A stretch of 64,000 nt of DNA from the NCBI GenBank assembly GCA_904419005.1, contig CAJFQI010000002.1, positions 17,593 through 81,592 on the forward strand, read 5' to 3'. Below the pieces are notes generated by a model. The model was not told where the DNA came from. It was given only the letters and a program-made list of their open reading frames with translations, and made no database searches. The number at the start of each line of letters is the position of its first letter. The first letter of the stretch is position 1. Below are positions 26,402 through 35,525 of the stretch, one piece after another. The DNA comes from Candidatus Avimonas faecium. Its GTDB lineage: Bacteria; Bacillota; Clostridia; Oscillospirales; Acutalibacteraceae. The position numbers were made by a program, and so were the translations under genes.

Positions 26402-26821
26402 ATGCAGGAATCTATGGATACCATTATCGCCATGGCGCGTTCGATCGGCAGGGAGCTTCAAAACGACGAGCGCTTTGTCCGCACCCAGCTGGCGCAGAAC
26501 GCGGCGGACGAGGATAAGGAATTGCAGGACCTGATTGGGGAGTTCAACCTAAAGCGTATCGCGCTCAACCAGGAAAGCACCCGCGAAGAGAAGGACGGCG
26601 AGAAGATCCGGAAGCTTGACGGGGAGATCCGGGATGTCTACGCCCGGCTGATGGCCAACGAGCATATGCAGGCGTACCAGGCCGCCAAGCAGGAGCTGGA
26701 TCAGCTGATCAACAACGTGACCACCATCATCGCCTTGTCCGCCCAGGGGCAGGACCCCGATGAAATCGAGGAATCCGCTGGCTGCGGCGGCGACTGCTCC
26801 GGCTGCGCAGGCTGCCATTGA
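26402..26821 (+). CDS. YlbF/YmcA family protein with cysteine-rich tail
   Basis: 139 aa. The helical domain (IIAMARSIGRELQNDERFVRTQ to MQAYQAAKQELDQLINNVTTII) fits the YlbF/YmcA (DUF964, com_ylbF) family, whose B. subtilis members help RNA processing, competence and biofilm formation as a complex with YaaT. The protein ends SAGCGGDCSGCAGCH, a four-cysteine motif that could bind a metal or Fe-S cluster; the B. subtilis YlbF-YmcA-YaaT complex is known to carry Fe-S clusters. It lies between miaB and mutS in the same operon. Confidence 0.85.
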   Translation: MQESMDTIIAMARSIGRELQNDERFVRTQLAQNAADEDKELQDLIGEFNLKRIALNQESTREEKDGEKIRKLDGEIRDVYARLMANEHMQAYQAAKQELDQLINNVTTIIALSAQGQDPDEIEESAGCGGDCSGCAGCH

Positions 26822-26945
26822 CGGGCTGCCGAGGGACGCATCGGCGGGCGGCCTGTACAGCACCCGCTGGGGCTGCGCAGGGCTGGACGCAGGGGCACGG
26901 CAAGCACGGGGAAACCGTACGTGATGAACGGAAAGGACGATCGCC

Positions 26946-29564
26946 ATGGCGGAATTGACGCCGATGATGAAGCAGTATTTTGAAATCAAGGAGCAGCATG
27001 AGGACTGCATCCTCTTTTTCCGCCTGGGCGATTTTTACGAGATGTTCTTTGACGACGCAAAGCTCGCGTCCAAGGAGCTGGAGCTGACCCTCACCGGCCG
27101 GGACTGCGGGCAGGAGGAGCGGGCGCCCATGTGCGGCGTCCCGTATCATTCCTGCGAAGGCTATATCGCCCGGCTGGTTGCCCGCGGGTACAAGGTGGCC
27201 ATCTGCGAGCAGATGGAGGATCCCGCGACCGCCCAAGGCTTGGTCAAGCGGGACGTCATCCGGGTCATCACGCCGGGCACGGTCATTGAGGGCAGCATGC
27301 TGGACGAGGGGAAAAACAACTACCTCTGCGTGCTGTTTATGGGGGACGGGGCGGCGGACGCCGGGCTCTGCTTTACCGACTGCTCGACCGGCGAGCTCCA
27401 TCTCACCCAAATCAAGGGGCAGGACGTCGCCCTGCGCGTGACCAATGAGCTCGGCCGCTTCGCCCCAAGCGAGGTCCTGCTCAACGACGCCGCCCAGGGG
27501 CAGGAGACGGTGACCGCCTTTATCCGCGAAAGGCTCAGCGTTACCCCGCAGCTCGGCGATGCGGAGGGCTTCGACTACAACAAGGCGGTGGAGCGCATCC
27601 TGGCGCATTTCCATAAGGCGTCCCTGGAGGAAATGGGGCTGGAGGGGATGTTCTCCGCCGTGCGGGCGCTCGGCGGGACGCTGCATTACCTGTATGCCAC
27701 CCAGATGAACGGGCTGGAGCGGGTCAACAACCTTGAGGTGTATTCCGACGTGCAGTTCATGCGGCTGGATCTGACCGCCCGCCGGAATCTGGAGCTGCTC
27801 GAAACCCTGCGCAACAAGGAGAAGAAGGGGACGCTGCTCTGGGTGCTTGACCACACCAAGACCGCGATGGGCAAGCGGCTGATCCGCAGCTGGATTGAGC
27901 AGCCGCTGATCAACCCGGCGCAGATCCTGCGCCGGCACAACGCGGTCGATGAGCTGGTGGGCGACGCCATGCTGCGCGGCGACCTGGCCGAGTACCTGCG
28001 GGATATCTACGACCTGGAACGGATCATGACCCGCGTGGTGTATGGGAGCGCCAACGGGCGGGAGCTGCGCTCCCTGTCCCAGACCATCCGCCGCATGGAC
28101 CCGATCCGGGAGCGGATGGCCGCGGTGAAATCCGCCCTGCTGTGCGAGACGCGGGACGAAATCGACCCGTTAAGCGACGTGTACAGCCTGATTGAAAGCG
28201 CGATTGTAGAGGACCCGCCCTTCTCCGTGCGGGAAGGCGGGATCATCAAGGAGGGCTTCAACGCCGAGGTGGACGAGCTCCGCTTTGAGATGTCGGACGG
28301 CAAGGGCGTTATCGCCCGCATTGAAGCGCAGGAAAAGGAGCGCACCGGCATCAAGGGGCTGAAGGTCGGCTATAACCGGGTCTTCGGCTATTACATAGAG
28401 GTGTCGAAATCCTATACCGGCGAGGTGCCGGACACCTATATCCGCAAGCAGACCTTGGCCAACGCCGAGCGGTACATCACACAGGAGCTGAAGGATCTGG
28501 AGGCGCGGGTCCTCGGGGCAAAGGACCGGGTGGTGGCGCTGGAATACCAGCTGTTTACCGAGGTGCGCCTGAAGGTGGCCGGCGAGCTGCACCGCATCCA
28601 GTCGACTGCGCAGGCGATCGCCCGGCTGGACGTGCTCTGCTCCTTTGCCGAGACCGCCCAGCGCAATAAGTACACCCGCCCCCTGATCGACCTCAAGGGG
28701 GAGATCGTCATCAAGAACGGCCGCCATCCGGTGGTGGAGGCGATCCAGGACACCCCCTTTGTCCCGAACGACACCCTGCTGGATAACCACGAGAACCGGG
28801 TCGCGCTGATCACCGGGCCGAATATGGCGGGAAAATCCACCTTCATGCGGCAGACGGCGCTGATCGTGCTGATGGCGCAGATCGGCTCCTTCGTCCCGGC
28901 GGACAGCGCGAACATCGGGATTGTCGACAGCATCTTTACCCGTGTCGGCGCGTCGGACGACCTGGCCTCCGGCCAGTCCACCTTCATGGTGGAGATGAAC
29001 GAGGTCGCTTCGATTTTGAAGAACGCGACGGCGAAAAGCCTGATCGTTTTTGACGAGATCGGACGGGGCACCTCCACCTTTGACGGGATGAGCATCGCCC
29101 GGGCCGTGCTGGAATATGTGGTCAAAAAGGTGGGGGCCAAGGCGCTCTTTGCCACCCATTATCACGAGCTGACGGCCATTGAGGGCGAGGTCGACGGGGT
29201 TAAAAATTACAATATTGCCGTCAAGAAGCGGGGGGACGACATCACCTTCCTGCGCCGGATCGTCCGCGGCCCGGCGGACGACAGCTACGGCATTGAGGTC
29301 GCCAAGCTGGCCGGGATCCCGGAGGCGGTGGTTTCCCGCGCCAAGGAGATCCTGCACGGCATTGAAAGCGGGGACATCCCGGCCGACGGGCGCGGCGCTT
29401 CATCCAAGGACCGCTTTGAGCGGGAGGACGGGCAGCTCTCCCTCCTGCCGGCGGGGGACAGCGAGGTGGTCCGGCGGCTCAAGGAGATTGATGTGAACAC
29501 CCTCACGCCCATTGAGGCGCTGCAAACCCTGTACGAGTTGACCAAGCTGGCGGACGCGTATTAA
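26946..29564 (+). CDS. mutS: DNA mismatch repair protein MutS
   Basis: 872 aa, normal length. Domain I opens with MKQYFEIKEQHEDCILFFRLGDFYEMFFDDA, including the mismatch-wedge F-x-E (FYEMF). The ATPase domain has Walker A GPNMAGKSTF (about residue 623), the ABC signature region STFMVEMNEVA, Walker B LIVFDEIGRGTSTFDG (about 698) and FATHYHELT. It recognises mispairs and recruits MutL. The C-terminal tail (EREDGQLSLLP) includes the beta-clamp-binding-like motif QLSLLP, as is usual. It starts behind GGAAAGGA. Confidence 0.97.
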   Translation: MAELTPMMKQYFEIKEQHEDCILFFRLGDFYEMFFDDAKLASKELELTLTGRDCGQEERAPMCGVPYHSCEGYIARLVARGYKVAICEQMEDPATAQGLVKRDVIRVITPGTVIEGSMLDEGKNNYLCVLFMGDGAADAGLCFTDCSTGELHLTQIKGQDVALRVTNELGRFAPSEVLLNDAAQGQETVTAFIRERLSVTPQLGDAEGFDYNKAVERILAHFHKASLEEMGLEGMFSAVRALGGTLHYLYATQMNGLERVNNLEVYSDVQFMRLDLTARRNLELLETLRNKEKKGTLLWVLDHTKTAMGKRLIRSWIEQPLINPAQILRRHNAVDELVGDAMLRGDLAEYLRDIYDLERIMTRVVYGSANGRELRSLSQTIRRMDPIRERMAAVKSALLCETRDEIDPLSDVYSLIESAIVEDPPFSVREGGIIKEGFNAEVDELRFEMSDGKGVIARIEAQEKERTGIKGLKVGYNRVFGYYIEVSKSYTGEVPDTYIRKQTLANAERYITQELKDLEARVLGAKDRVVALEYQLFTEVRLKVAGELHRIQSTAQAIARLDVLCSFAETAQRNKYTRPLIDLKGEIVIKNGRHPVVEAIQDTPFVPNDTLLDNHENRVALITGPNMAGKSTFMRQTALIVLMAQIGSFVPADSANIGIVDSIFTRVGASDDLASGQSTFMVEMNEVASILKNATAKSLIVFDEIGRGTSTFDGMSIARAVLEYVVKKVGAKALFATHYHELTAIEGEVDGVKNYNIAVKKRGDDITFLRRIVRGPADDSYGIEVAKLAGIPEAVVSRAKEILHGIESGDIPADGRGASSKDRFEREDGQLSLLPAGDSEVVRRLKEIDVNTLTPIEALQTLYELTKLADAY

Positions 29565-29597
29565 CGGCCGATATAAACACAAGGAGGGAAAATCCCT

Positions 29598-29792
29598 ATG
29601 CGTACCAGTACGGCGAGCCTCACAGCATTGCTGGCCTTCCTAGGCGGCATCCTTCTCGGATTCCTTCTCGCGCCCATCCGGCGGGGGATCGGAAACAACT
29701 GCGGAAACCATATCCATATTTATGATGGGGACAGCGGAAGAACCGGAGGTCCGCCGGAAAACGGCGCGGAGGAGGAAACGCTTTCTTTTTGA
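29598..29792 (+). CDS. Small single-pass membrane protein between mutS and mutL
   Basis: 64 aa from ATG 29598, with AAGGAGGG nine bases upstream, an excellent ribosome site. Residues 8-26 (LTALLAFLGGILLGFLLAP) form one membrane helix with a GGxxxG pattern, and the rest (GNNCGNHIHIYDGDSG...) is polar with HIHIYD. It resembles small YtxH-like membrane proteins only in outline. It is 33 bases after mutS and 60 before mutL, so it is co-transcribed with both. Function unknown. Confidence 0.65.
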   Translation: MRTSTASLTALLAFLGGILLGFLLAPIRRGIGNNCGNHIHIYDGDSGRTGGPPENGAEEETLSF

Positions 29793-29852
29793 TTTGCGGA
29801 AAGGGCGAGAAAAGGCGTAAAGCTGAAAACGAGGAAGGAAGGGAGGCAGACC

Positions 29853-31925
29853 ATGCCGAAAATTCATGTGCTGGATAAGCACACTGCCGAGCTGATCGCC
29901 GCGGGGGAGGTGGTGGAGCGCCCCTCCTCCGTGGTTAAGGAGCTGATGGAAAACGCCATTGACGCGGGGGCGAGCGCCATCACTGTCGAAATTGAAAGCG
30001 GCGGCGTCAAAAGCATGTCGGTCACCGACAACGGCTGCGGCATCGCCCGAGAGGACGTGCCGGTCGCCTTCCTGCGCCACGCCACCAGTAAGGTGCGCAC
30101 CGAAAACGACCTGGAAGCCATCGGCACCCTGGGCTTCCGGGGGGAGGCGCTGGCGTCGATCTCGGCAGTGGCGAAGGTAGAGCTGCTCACCCGCACGGCC
30201 GAGGAGGTGGCCGGCACCCGCTATGTCATTGAGGGCGGGCAGGAAATCCTGTGCGAGGATGCCGGGAGGCCCCAGGGAACGACCATTATCGTGCGGGATC
30301 TGTTTTATAATGTGCCTGCGCGGATGAAATTCCTCAAAAAGGATGTGAGCGAGGCGAATTCGGTGGCCGGCGTGGTCGACCGGGTCGCCCTTTCCCATCC
30401 GGAGGTATCGGTGCGCTTCCTGCGGGACGGCAAGGAGGAGCTGTTCACCCCCGGCGACGGGAAGCTCCTCAGCTGCATTTACACCGTCTTCGGGCGGGAC
30501 TTTGCCAAGGGGATGACCCCCTTGGATTATACCTTGAACGGCGTGCATGTTCACGGCTACATCTGCAAGCCCACCTGCGGGCGGGCCAACCGCACCATGC
30601 AGCATTTTTTCGTCAACGGCCGGTATGTCAAGACCCGCACCGCCATGGCGGCGCTTGAGGAAGCGTACAAGGGGGCGATGATGGTCGGCAGGTTCCCCTC
30701 CTGCGTGCTGCATATTGACCTGCCGTTGGAGACGGTCGACGTCAACGTCCATCCTGCTAAAATTGAGGTCCGCTTTATCAACGAGCGCCCCTTGTTTGAC
30801 GCGGTATACCACGGGACGAGGAGCGCGCTTCAGGCGGCGTCCCCGGCGGCCAGCCTGTCCCTGCCGGTGAAGACCCCGCCGGTTGCGCCCCCCGGCGGGA
30901 GCGCCGCGGGAAGGGAAGCCCCGGAGCAGACGCGGCTCTATGCGGGCGCGCCGACCGCCCATACGGCGGTGGAGCAGGCCGCCCGGCGGGAGCTTCCGGA
31001 CGCCCCGGAGAGGCCCTCTCCCCAAGCAGGGGAGCCCTCCCGGCCGGAGTCCCCGGCCCGCACCGGCGTGTACGCGGCGGGAGATACCCGCCCGGCCGGG
31101 AGCCTCTGGGAGCGTTTCCTGGACGACGGGAACGGGACGCCTTCTTCCGGGAGGCCGCAGCCGTTTGCCGGCCGGGCGGGCCTGCGCGACGGAGGCTCGT
31201 TCTATGGGCGGCCGCTGCGCGTGCCGGATATCCAGCGTACCGAAGAGGAGGGCGGCTGGGCGCTCCCGCCGCAGGAGGCCCCCTCCGTGAAAGGGAAGCC
31301 GGCGGCGGGTCCTCCTTCGGCTGGGGCGGCCTCGGCCCCGGACAAGCCGGCGGACGAGCCGGCCGTCCGCTGCCTGGGGGAGGCGTTCGCCACCTACATC
31401 ATCGCCCAGCGCGGGGACGCGCTCTACTTTATTGACAAGCACGCTGCGCATGAGCGGATCCTTTACGACCGGCTGAAGACCGCCGAGCGGGCGGACGCCC
31501 AGCTCCTGCTGGAGCCGGTGCCGGTCTCCCTGAGCCGGGAGGAATACGCCGCCCTGATCCCTGAGCTTGCCACCCTGTCCCAAGCGGGCTTTGAGGTGGA
31601 GGACTTTGGCGGGCACAGCGTCCTGGTGCGGGCGGTGCCCATGCTTCTGACCGGCGGGGACGTCGCCTCCTTGATCCAGGAGATCGCGGGGGGGCTTGCT
31701 TCCGGCCGGCGGGAGATCACAACGGACAAGCTGGAGTGGATCTATCATTCCACCGCCTGCCGCGCCGCCGTTAAGGCCGGGGATTTCACCTCCGAGCAGG
31801 AAAGGCAGGCCGTCGCGGAGCGGATTCTGCTTTCCGACGATGTCCGCACCTGCCCGCATGGCCGCCCCGTCTGCTTTGAACTGACCAGGCGGGAGCTGGA
31901 AAAGCAGTTCGGCCGGGCCAAATAG
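29853..31925 (+). CDS. mutL: DNA mismatch repair protein MutL
   Basis: 690 aa. The N-terminal GHKL ATPase shows VKELMENAIDAGASAI, VTDNGCGI and LGFRGEALASI. A long Pro/Ala/Gly-rich linker (about residues 330-505) leads to the C-terminal dimer/endonuclease domain. The metal site reads DKHAAHERILYD, close to DQHA(x)2E(x)4E but with Lys for Gln and Asp for the final Glu, together with ACRAAVKAG and CPHGRPVCFEL. It should nick the new strand after MutS recognition. ATG 29853 follows GGGAGG. Confidence 0.96.
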   Translation: MPKIHVLDKHTAELIAAGEVVERPSSVVKELMENAIDAGASAITVEIESGGVKSMSVTDNGCGIAREDVPVAFLRHATSKVRTENDLEAIGTLGFRGEALASISAVAKVELLTRTAEEVAGTRYVIEGGQEILCEDAGRPQGTTIIVRDLFYNVPARMKFLKKDVSEANSVAGVVDRVALSHPEVSVRFLRDGKEELFTPGDGKLLSCIYTVFGRDFAKGMTPLDYTLNGVHVHGYICKPTCGRANRTMQHFFVNGRYVKTRTAMAALEEAYKGAMMVGRFPSCVLHIDLPLETVDVNVHPAKIEVRFINERPLFDAVYHGTRSALQAASPAASLSLPVKTPPVAPPGGSAAGREAPEQTRLYAGAPTAHTAVEQAARRELPDAPERPSPQAGEPSRPESPARTGVYAAGDTRPAGSLWERFLDDGNGTPSSGRPQPFAGRAGLRDGGSFYGRPLRVPDIQRTEEEGGWALPPQEAPSVKGKPAAGPPSAGAASAPDKPADEPAVRCLGEAFATYIIAQRGDALYFIDKHAAHERILYDRLKTAERADAQLLLEPVPVSLSREEYAALIPELATLSQAGFEVEDFGGHSVLVRAVPMLLTGGDVASLIQEIAGGLASGRREITTDKLEWIYHSTACRAAVKAGDFTSEQERQAVAERILLSDDVRTCPHGRPVCFELTRRELEKQFGRAK

Positions 31926-32013
31926 CCAGCGGCGGCCAGCAGAATGCCGCTTTCATGCAGCCGGAGCCGGAAGGCGCCGCCTCGCCGATGACCATGCCAA
32001 AGGAGATACCCTT

Positions 32014-32982
32014 ATGCCTGAAAACAAGCCCCTTCTGCCGGTGATTGCCGGCCCAACCGCCTCCGGCAAGACCGCGCTGGCGGTGGAGCTGGCGCTGCGG
32101 CTGGACGGCGAGGTGGTTTCCGCCGATTCGATGCAGGTGTACGAGCCCCTGCGCATCGGCACCGCCCGCCCTGCGGAGGCCGAGCTGCGCGGCGTGCCCC
32201 ATCACCTTCTGGGCTTCCTGCCCCTGACGGAGAAATACAGCGTGGCGCGGTATGCCGCGGACGCCCGCCGGGCGATCGCGGAAATCCGCGCCCGGGGCCG
32301 GCTGCCCTTCCTCTGCGGCGGGACGGGGCTGTATATTGACGCGGTGGTTGACAACCTCCAATTCGCCGGGAACGGGGAAGACCCCGCCGTGCGGGAGGAA
32401 TTGGCCCGCCGGGCCGACAGGGAGGGCATCGCGCCCCTCCTCGCGGAGTTGCGGGCGGTCGACCCGGAAACGGCGGAGAGGCTCCACCCGTCCAACCGGG
32501 GGAGGATCCTCCGTGCGCTGGAGCTGTACCGCACGACGGGGATGACCATGAGCGAGCAGCTCCGCTTTTCCCGCAGCGTCCCCCCGCCCTTTGAGGCGCG
32601 GGTGCTTGTGCTCGACTGCCGCGACCGCGCCGTTTTGTACGGCCGGATCAACCGCCGGGTGGACGAGATGCTGGCCGCCGGGCTTTTACAGGAGGCGGAG
32701 CAGGCGCTGGCGGCGCCGACCGCGCCGACCGCCTTGCAGGCGATTGGCTATAAGGAGCTGGCGCCGTATTTTGCGGGCGAGCTCCCCCTCGCCGAGGCGG
32801 TCGAGAACCTGAAGCGCTCCACCCGCCGGTATGCGAAGCGGCAGCTGACCTGGTTCCGGCGGCGCAGGGACGCCCGGTTCCTTTATATTGACGAATACGC
32901 CGGGCTCCCGGCGCTGGCAGACGCGGCGCAGGAGGCCCTGGCGATCCCGACCGGGGATGCACAGACGAACGGCCGCGCTTAG
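32014..32982 (+). CDS. miaA: tRNA dimethylallyltransferase
   Basis: 322 aa. The P-loop is GPTASGKTALAV (residues 13-20), followed by SADSMQVYEPLRIGTARP and the substrate region LLPFLCGGTGLYIDAVVDNLQF, with KRSTRRYAKRQLTWFRRR near the end. It transfers dimethylallyl to A37 of UNN-reading tRNAs, the step before MiaB. Start ATG 32014 has AAAGGAG upstream. It follows mutL as in many clostridia, and the HlyD-like gene begins 11 bases after its stop. Confidence 0.97.
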   Translation: MPENKPLLPVIAGPTASGKTALAVELALRLDGEVVSADSMQVYEPLRIGTARPAEAELRGVPHHLLGFLPLTEKYSVARYAADARRAIAEIRARGRLPFLCGGTGLYIDAVVDNLQFAGNGEDPAVREELARRADREGIAPLLAELRAVDPETAERLHPSNRGRILRALELYRTTGMTMSEQLRFSRSVPPPFEARVLVLDCRDRAVLYGRINRRVDEMLAAGLLQEAEQALAAPTAPTALQAIGYKELAPYFAGELPLAEAVENLKRSTRRYAKRQLTWFRRRRDARFLYIDEYAGLPALADAAQEALAIPTGDAQTNGRA

Positions 32983-32993
32983 GAGGAAGAGCG

Positions 32994-34211
32994 ATGGAAC
33001 CCTTTGTGAAACGCCTGATTACGGTGGTTGTCTCCCTTTTCCTGATCGCTTATGTCGGCTATCAGGCCTACCAGGTGCTGTATAACCCGGTCAAGACCGA
33101 GACCGTGACCAAATACAGCGTCTACGATACCATTGACACCGAGGGGATCGCCATCCGCAGCGAGACGAAAATCCCCGGGGAGGCGGACGGCTTCCTGCTG
33201 TATACGATTGAAAACGGGAGCCGCGTTTCCAAGGGCGGCGTCGTTGCGGAGGTCTATCCCACCGAAGCGGACGCCAAGGCCCAGCAGGAGCTTGACAGCC
33301 TGAACCAGGAAATCGCCTCCCTGCAGCAGATTGAGCTCCAGGGGACGGCAAACCGGGTGAACCTTGACGTGATTGACAAGCAGATCAGCCAGCTGGTGGG
33401 GGAAATCACGCAGGGGGTGAACGCCCTCTCCCTTTCGGATATGGCCGATTGGCGCGCCCGGCTGCTCGAGCTGATGAATAAACGGCAGATTACGGTGGGG
33501 ACCGTGACCGATTTCAGCGACCGCTTGGCCGCGCTTTCCGCGCAGAAGGCTTCCCTGGAAGGGGCCTTTTCCGCGGCGACGGCGTCAATCACCTCGCCGG
33601 ACGCGGGCTATTTTGTAAACGATATTGATGGGTTTGAGGATGCGCTGACCGCAGAGAAAACCCTGCTTCTGACGCCCGAGGAGCTTTCCAAGCTGCTGGA
33701 GAGCGATCCGGGCGCCGGGTCGTCGGGCTATGTCGGCAAGGTGGTGCAGAATTACGAATGGTATTTTGCCTGCCTGATCCCCGCCGAGTATGCGGCGGAG
33801 GTGCGGATTGACATGACCCCGACGCTGCTCTTTCCCTTTGTCACCAACGAGGCGGTTTCCGCCACCGTGGTGGCCGCCAACCGGGATAAAGAAGGAAATA
33901 CGGCGGTGGTTTTTGAATGCTCCATCATGTCCAGCGAGCTGTCTGCGATGCGGGTGGAGCCGGTGCAGATTCGGCTTCGGCAGTACGAGGGGCTGCGGGT
34001 GCCCAGCAGCTGTATTATTAAAAACGACGAAGGGGAAAGCGGCGTGTATGCCCTGGTGGGGGATACCTGCACCTTCCGCCGGGTGAACATCCTGCACGCC
34101 GAGCCGGACTACGTCATCTGCGAGGAGACGGACGAGGACGGCTATCTGAAGCTCTACGACGATATCATTACGGAAGGAAAGGGGCTTTACGATGGAAAGA
34201 CCGTACGATGA
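32994..34211 (+). CDS. HlyD-like membrane-anchored adaptor protein
   Basis: 405 aa with AGGAGG before ATG. An N-terminal membrane anchor (VVVSLFLIAYVGYQAYQVLY) is followed by an outside domain. It starts with a biotinyl-lipoyl-like half (EGIAIRSETKIPGEADGFLLYTIENGSRVSKGGVVAEVYP), then coiled coil (AKAQQELDSLNQEIASLQQIEL), and a beta-barrel C-terminus (LRVPSSCIIKNDEGESGVYALVG). This is the layout of periplasmic-adaptor (HlyD) proteins, but no transporter partner is encoded nearby. Its fixed position before yggS-sepF suggests an envelope or division role. It overlaps yggS by 20 bases. Confidence 0.82.
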   Translation: MEPFVKRLITVVVSLFLIAYVGYQAYQVLYNPVKTETVTKYSVYDTIDTEGIAIRSETKIPGEADGFLLYTIENGSRVSKGGVVAEVYPTEADAKAQQELDSLNQEIASLQQIELQGTANRVNLDVIDKQISQLVGEITQGVNALSLSDMADWRARLLELMNKRQITVGTVTDFSDRLAALSAQKASLEGAFSAATASITSPDAGYFVNDIDGFEDALTAEKTLLLTPEELSKLLESDPGAGSSGYVGKVVQNYEWYFACLIPAEYAAEVRIDMTPTLLFPFVTNEAVSATVVAANRDKEGNTAVVFECSIMSSELSAMRVEPVQIRLRQYEGLRVPSSCIIKNDEGESGVYALVGDTCTFRRVNILHAEPDYVICEETDEDGYLKLYDDIITEGKGLYDGKTVR

Positions 34212-34911
34212 CATTCGGGAGAACCTGAAGGCGATTACGCAGACAATGGCGGAGGCCGCCGCCGCCTCCGGCCGGAGGCCGGAGGATGTGCAGCTTCTGG
34301 GGGTAACCAAAACCGTCCCTCCCGACCGAATCAACGCGGCGATTGAGGCCGGGGTGGACGCTATCGGCGAGAACCGCGTCCAGGAGTTCCTGGGCAAGCG
34401 GGACAGCCTGCATCTGGACGGCGTCGGCGTTCACCTGATCGGCCACCTGCAGACCAATAAGGTGTCAAAGATCGTGGGGCTGGTCGACATGATTGAGTCG
34501 ATTGACAGCGTCCATCTGGCGAGGGCAGTGTCGGAGGCGTCGCTCCAGCGCGGCCTGGTCACCGACGTGCTGATAGAGGTAAATATTGGACGGGAGGAAG
34601 CGAAATCCGGCGTTTTCCAGGAGAATTTGGAGGAAGTGCTGGAAGAAATCCGCCCTTTCCCCGGAATCCGGGTGCGCGGGCTGATGACCGTCCCGCCGAT
34701 TTTGGAAACGGAAAGGGAAAAAAGGGCGGTTTTTGCCCAGATGTATAAACTGTTTATTGACATTAGGGCCAAAAACAGGGATAATGGAGTTATGGACGTT
34801 CTGTCTATGGGCATGTCCGGGGATTATCGCGAGGCGATCCTTGAGGGGGCTACCCTTGTTCGGATCGGGTCGGCCTTGTTTGGCCGGCGGGCCTATCCCC
34901 CGCGCGGATAA
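34192..34911 (+). CDS. YggS-type PLP homeostasis protein
   Basis: 239 aa, a single-domain alanine-racemase-fold protein that binds pyridoxal phosphate. LLGVTKTVP holds the PLP lysine (K40), and IGENRVQEFLGK, HLIGHLQTNKV and LSMGMSGDYREAILEGATLVRIGSALFG are the family signatures. It has no catalytic role and buffers free PLP and amino/keto-acid pools. Its start lies within the end of the HlyD-like gene (20-base overlap), so the two are coupled. It precedes sepF, as in most Gram-positive division clusters. Confidence 0.95.
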   Translation: MERPYDDIRENLKAITQTMAEAAAASGRRPEDVQLLGVTKTVPPDRINAAIEAGVDAIGENRVQEFLGKRDSLHLDGVGVHLIGHLQTNKVSKIVGLVDMIESIDSVHLARAVSEASLQRGLVTDVLIEVNIGREEAKSGVFQENLEEVLEEIRPFPGIRVRGLMTVPPILETEREKRAVFAQMYKLFIDIRAKNRDNGVMDVLSMGMSGDYREAILEGATLVRIGSALFGRRAYPPRG

Positions 34912-35069
34912 TCGGCCGCCGGACGCGTTTTTCTATGCTTTTGCGACCAGGGCCGCGCCGTTTGGCGCTTCGGCCCTGCCAAGGCCCCTGCCCTTCGGCC
35001 GCTGACCGGAAGAGGGCGGAAATAGAGAAAAATCCAGGGCAATCAAAAGGAAAGGACAGGATTGAAAAA

Positions 35070-35525
35070 ATGAGCCTGATCGACAAATTCAAAAATTTGA
35101 TGAGCGACCCGGAGGACGATGAGTTCGACGAAGAAGTAGACGACGGCATGGATTTTGTGACCAAGCCGGAGGAGACCGCCCCGGCTGCGGCCGATGTCCC
35201 GGCGGAGCCGGCGAAGCGCAGCAATAAGGTGGTCAACATCCACGCGACGGCGCAGCTGCAGGTGGTGCTGGTCAAGCCGGAGCGCTTTGACGATGCCAGC
35301 GCCGTAGCCGACCATCTCAACGCTAAGCGGACGGTGGTCCTCAACCTGGAGAGCGCCAATAAGGACGTTGCCCGCCGGATCCTCGACTTCCTGAGCGGCG
35401 TGGCTTACGCCAACGACGGGCAGATCAAGAAGGTGGCCAACTGCACCTTCATCATCACCCCCTATAACGTGGGGATTATGGGCGACCTGCTTGACGAGCT
35501 GGAGAACAATGGCCTCTACTTCTAA
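35070..35525 (+). CDS. sepF: Cell division protein SepF
   Basis: 151 aa from ATG 35070 behind AAAGGAAAGGA; the ORF-track start at 34935 is too early. An N-terminal membrane-binding amphipathic helix (MSLIDKFKNLM) is followed by an acidic linker and the SepF/DUF552 domain (VVLVKPERFDDASAVADHLNAKRTVVLNLE, RILDFLSGVAYANDGQIKKVANCTFIITP). SepF anchors FtsZ to the membrane and shapes the septum. Its end overlaps the ylmH-like gene by 17 bases. Confidence 0.95.
   Translation: MSLIDKFKNLMSDPEDDEFDEEVDDGMDFVTKPEETAPAAADVPAEPAKRSNKVVNIHATAQLQVVLVKPERFDDASAVADHLNAKRTVVLNLESANKDVARRILDFLSGVAYANDGQIKKVANCTFIITPYNVGIMGDLLDELENNGLYF

Noticed and set aside
29640-31859. 739-codon minus-strand frame opposite mutL
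   Set aside because: High GC makes long antisense frames; mutL on plus has clear motifs and a ribosome site, this frame has neither.
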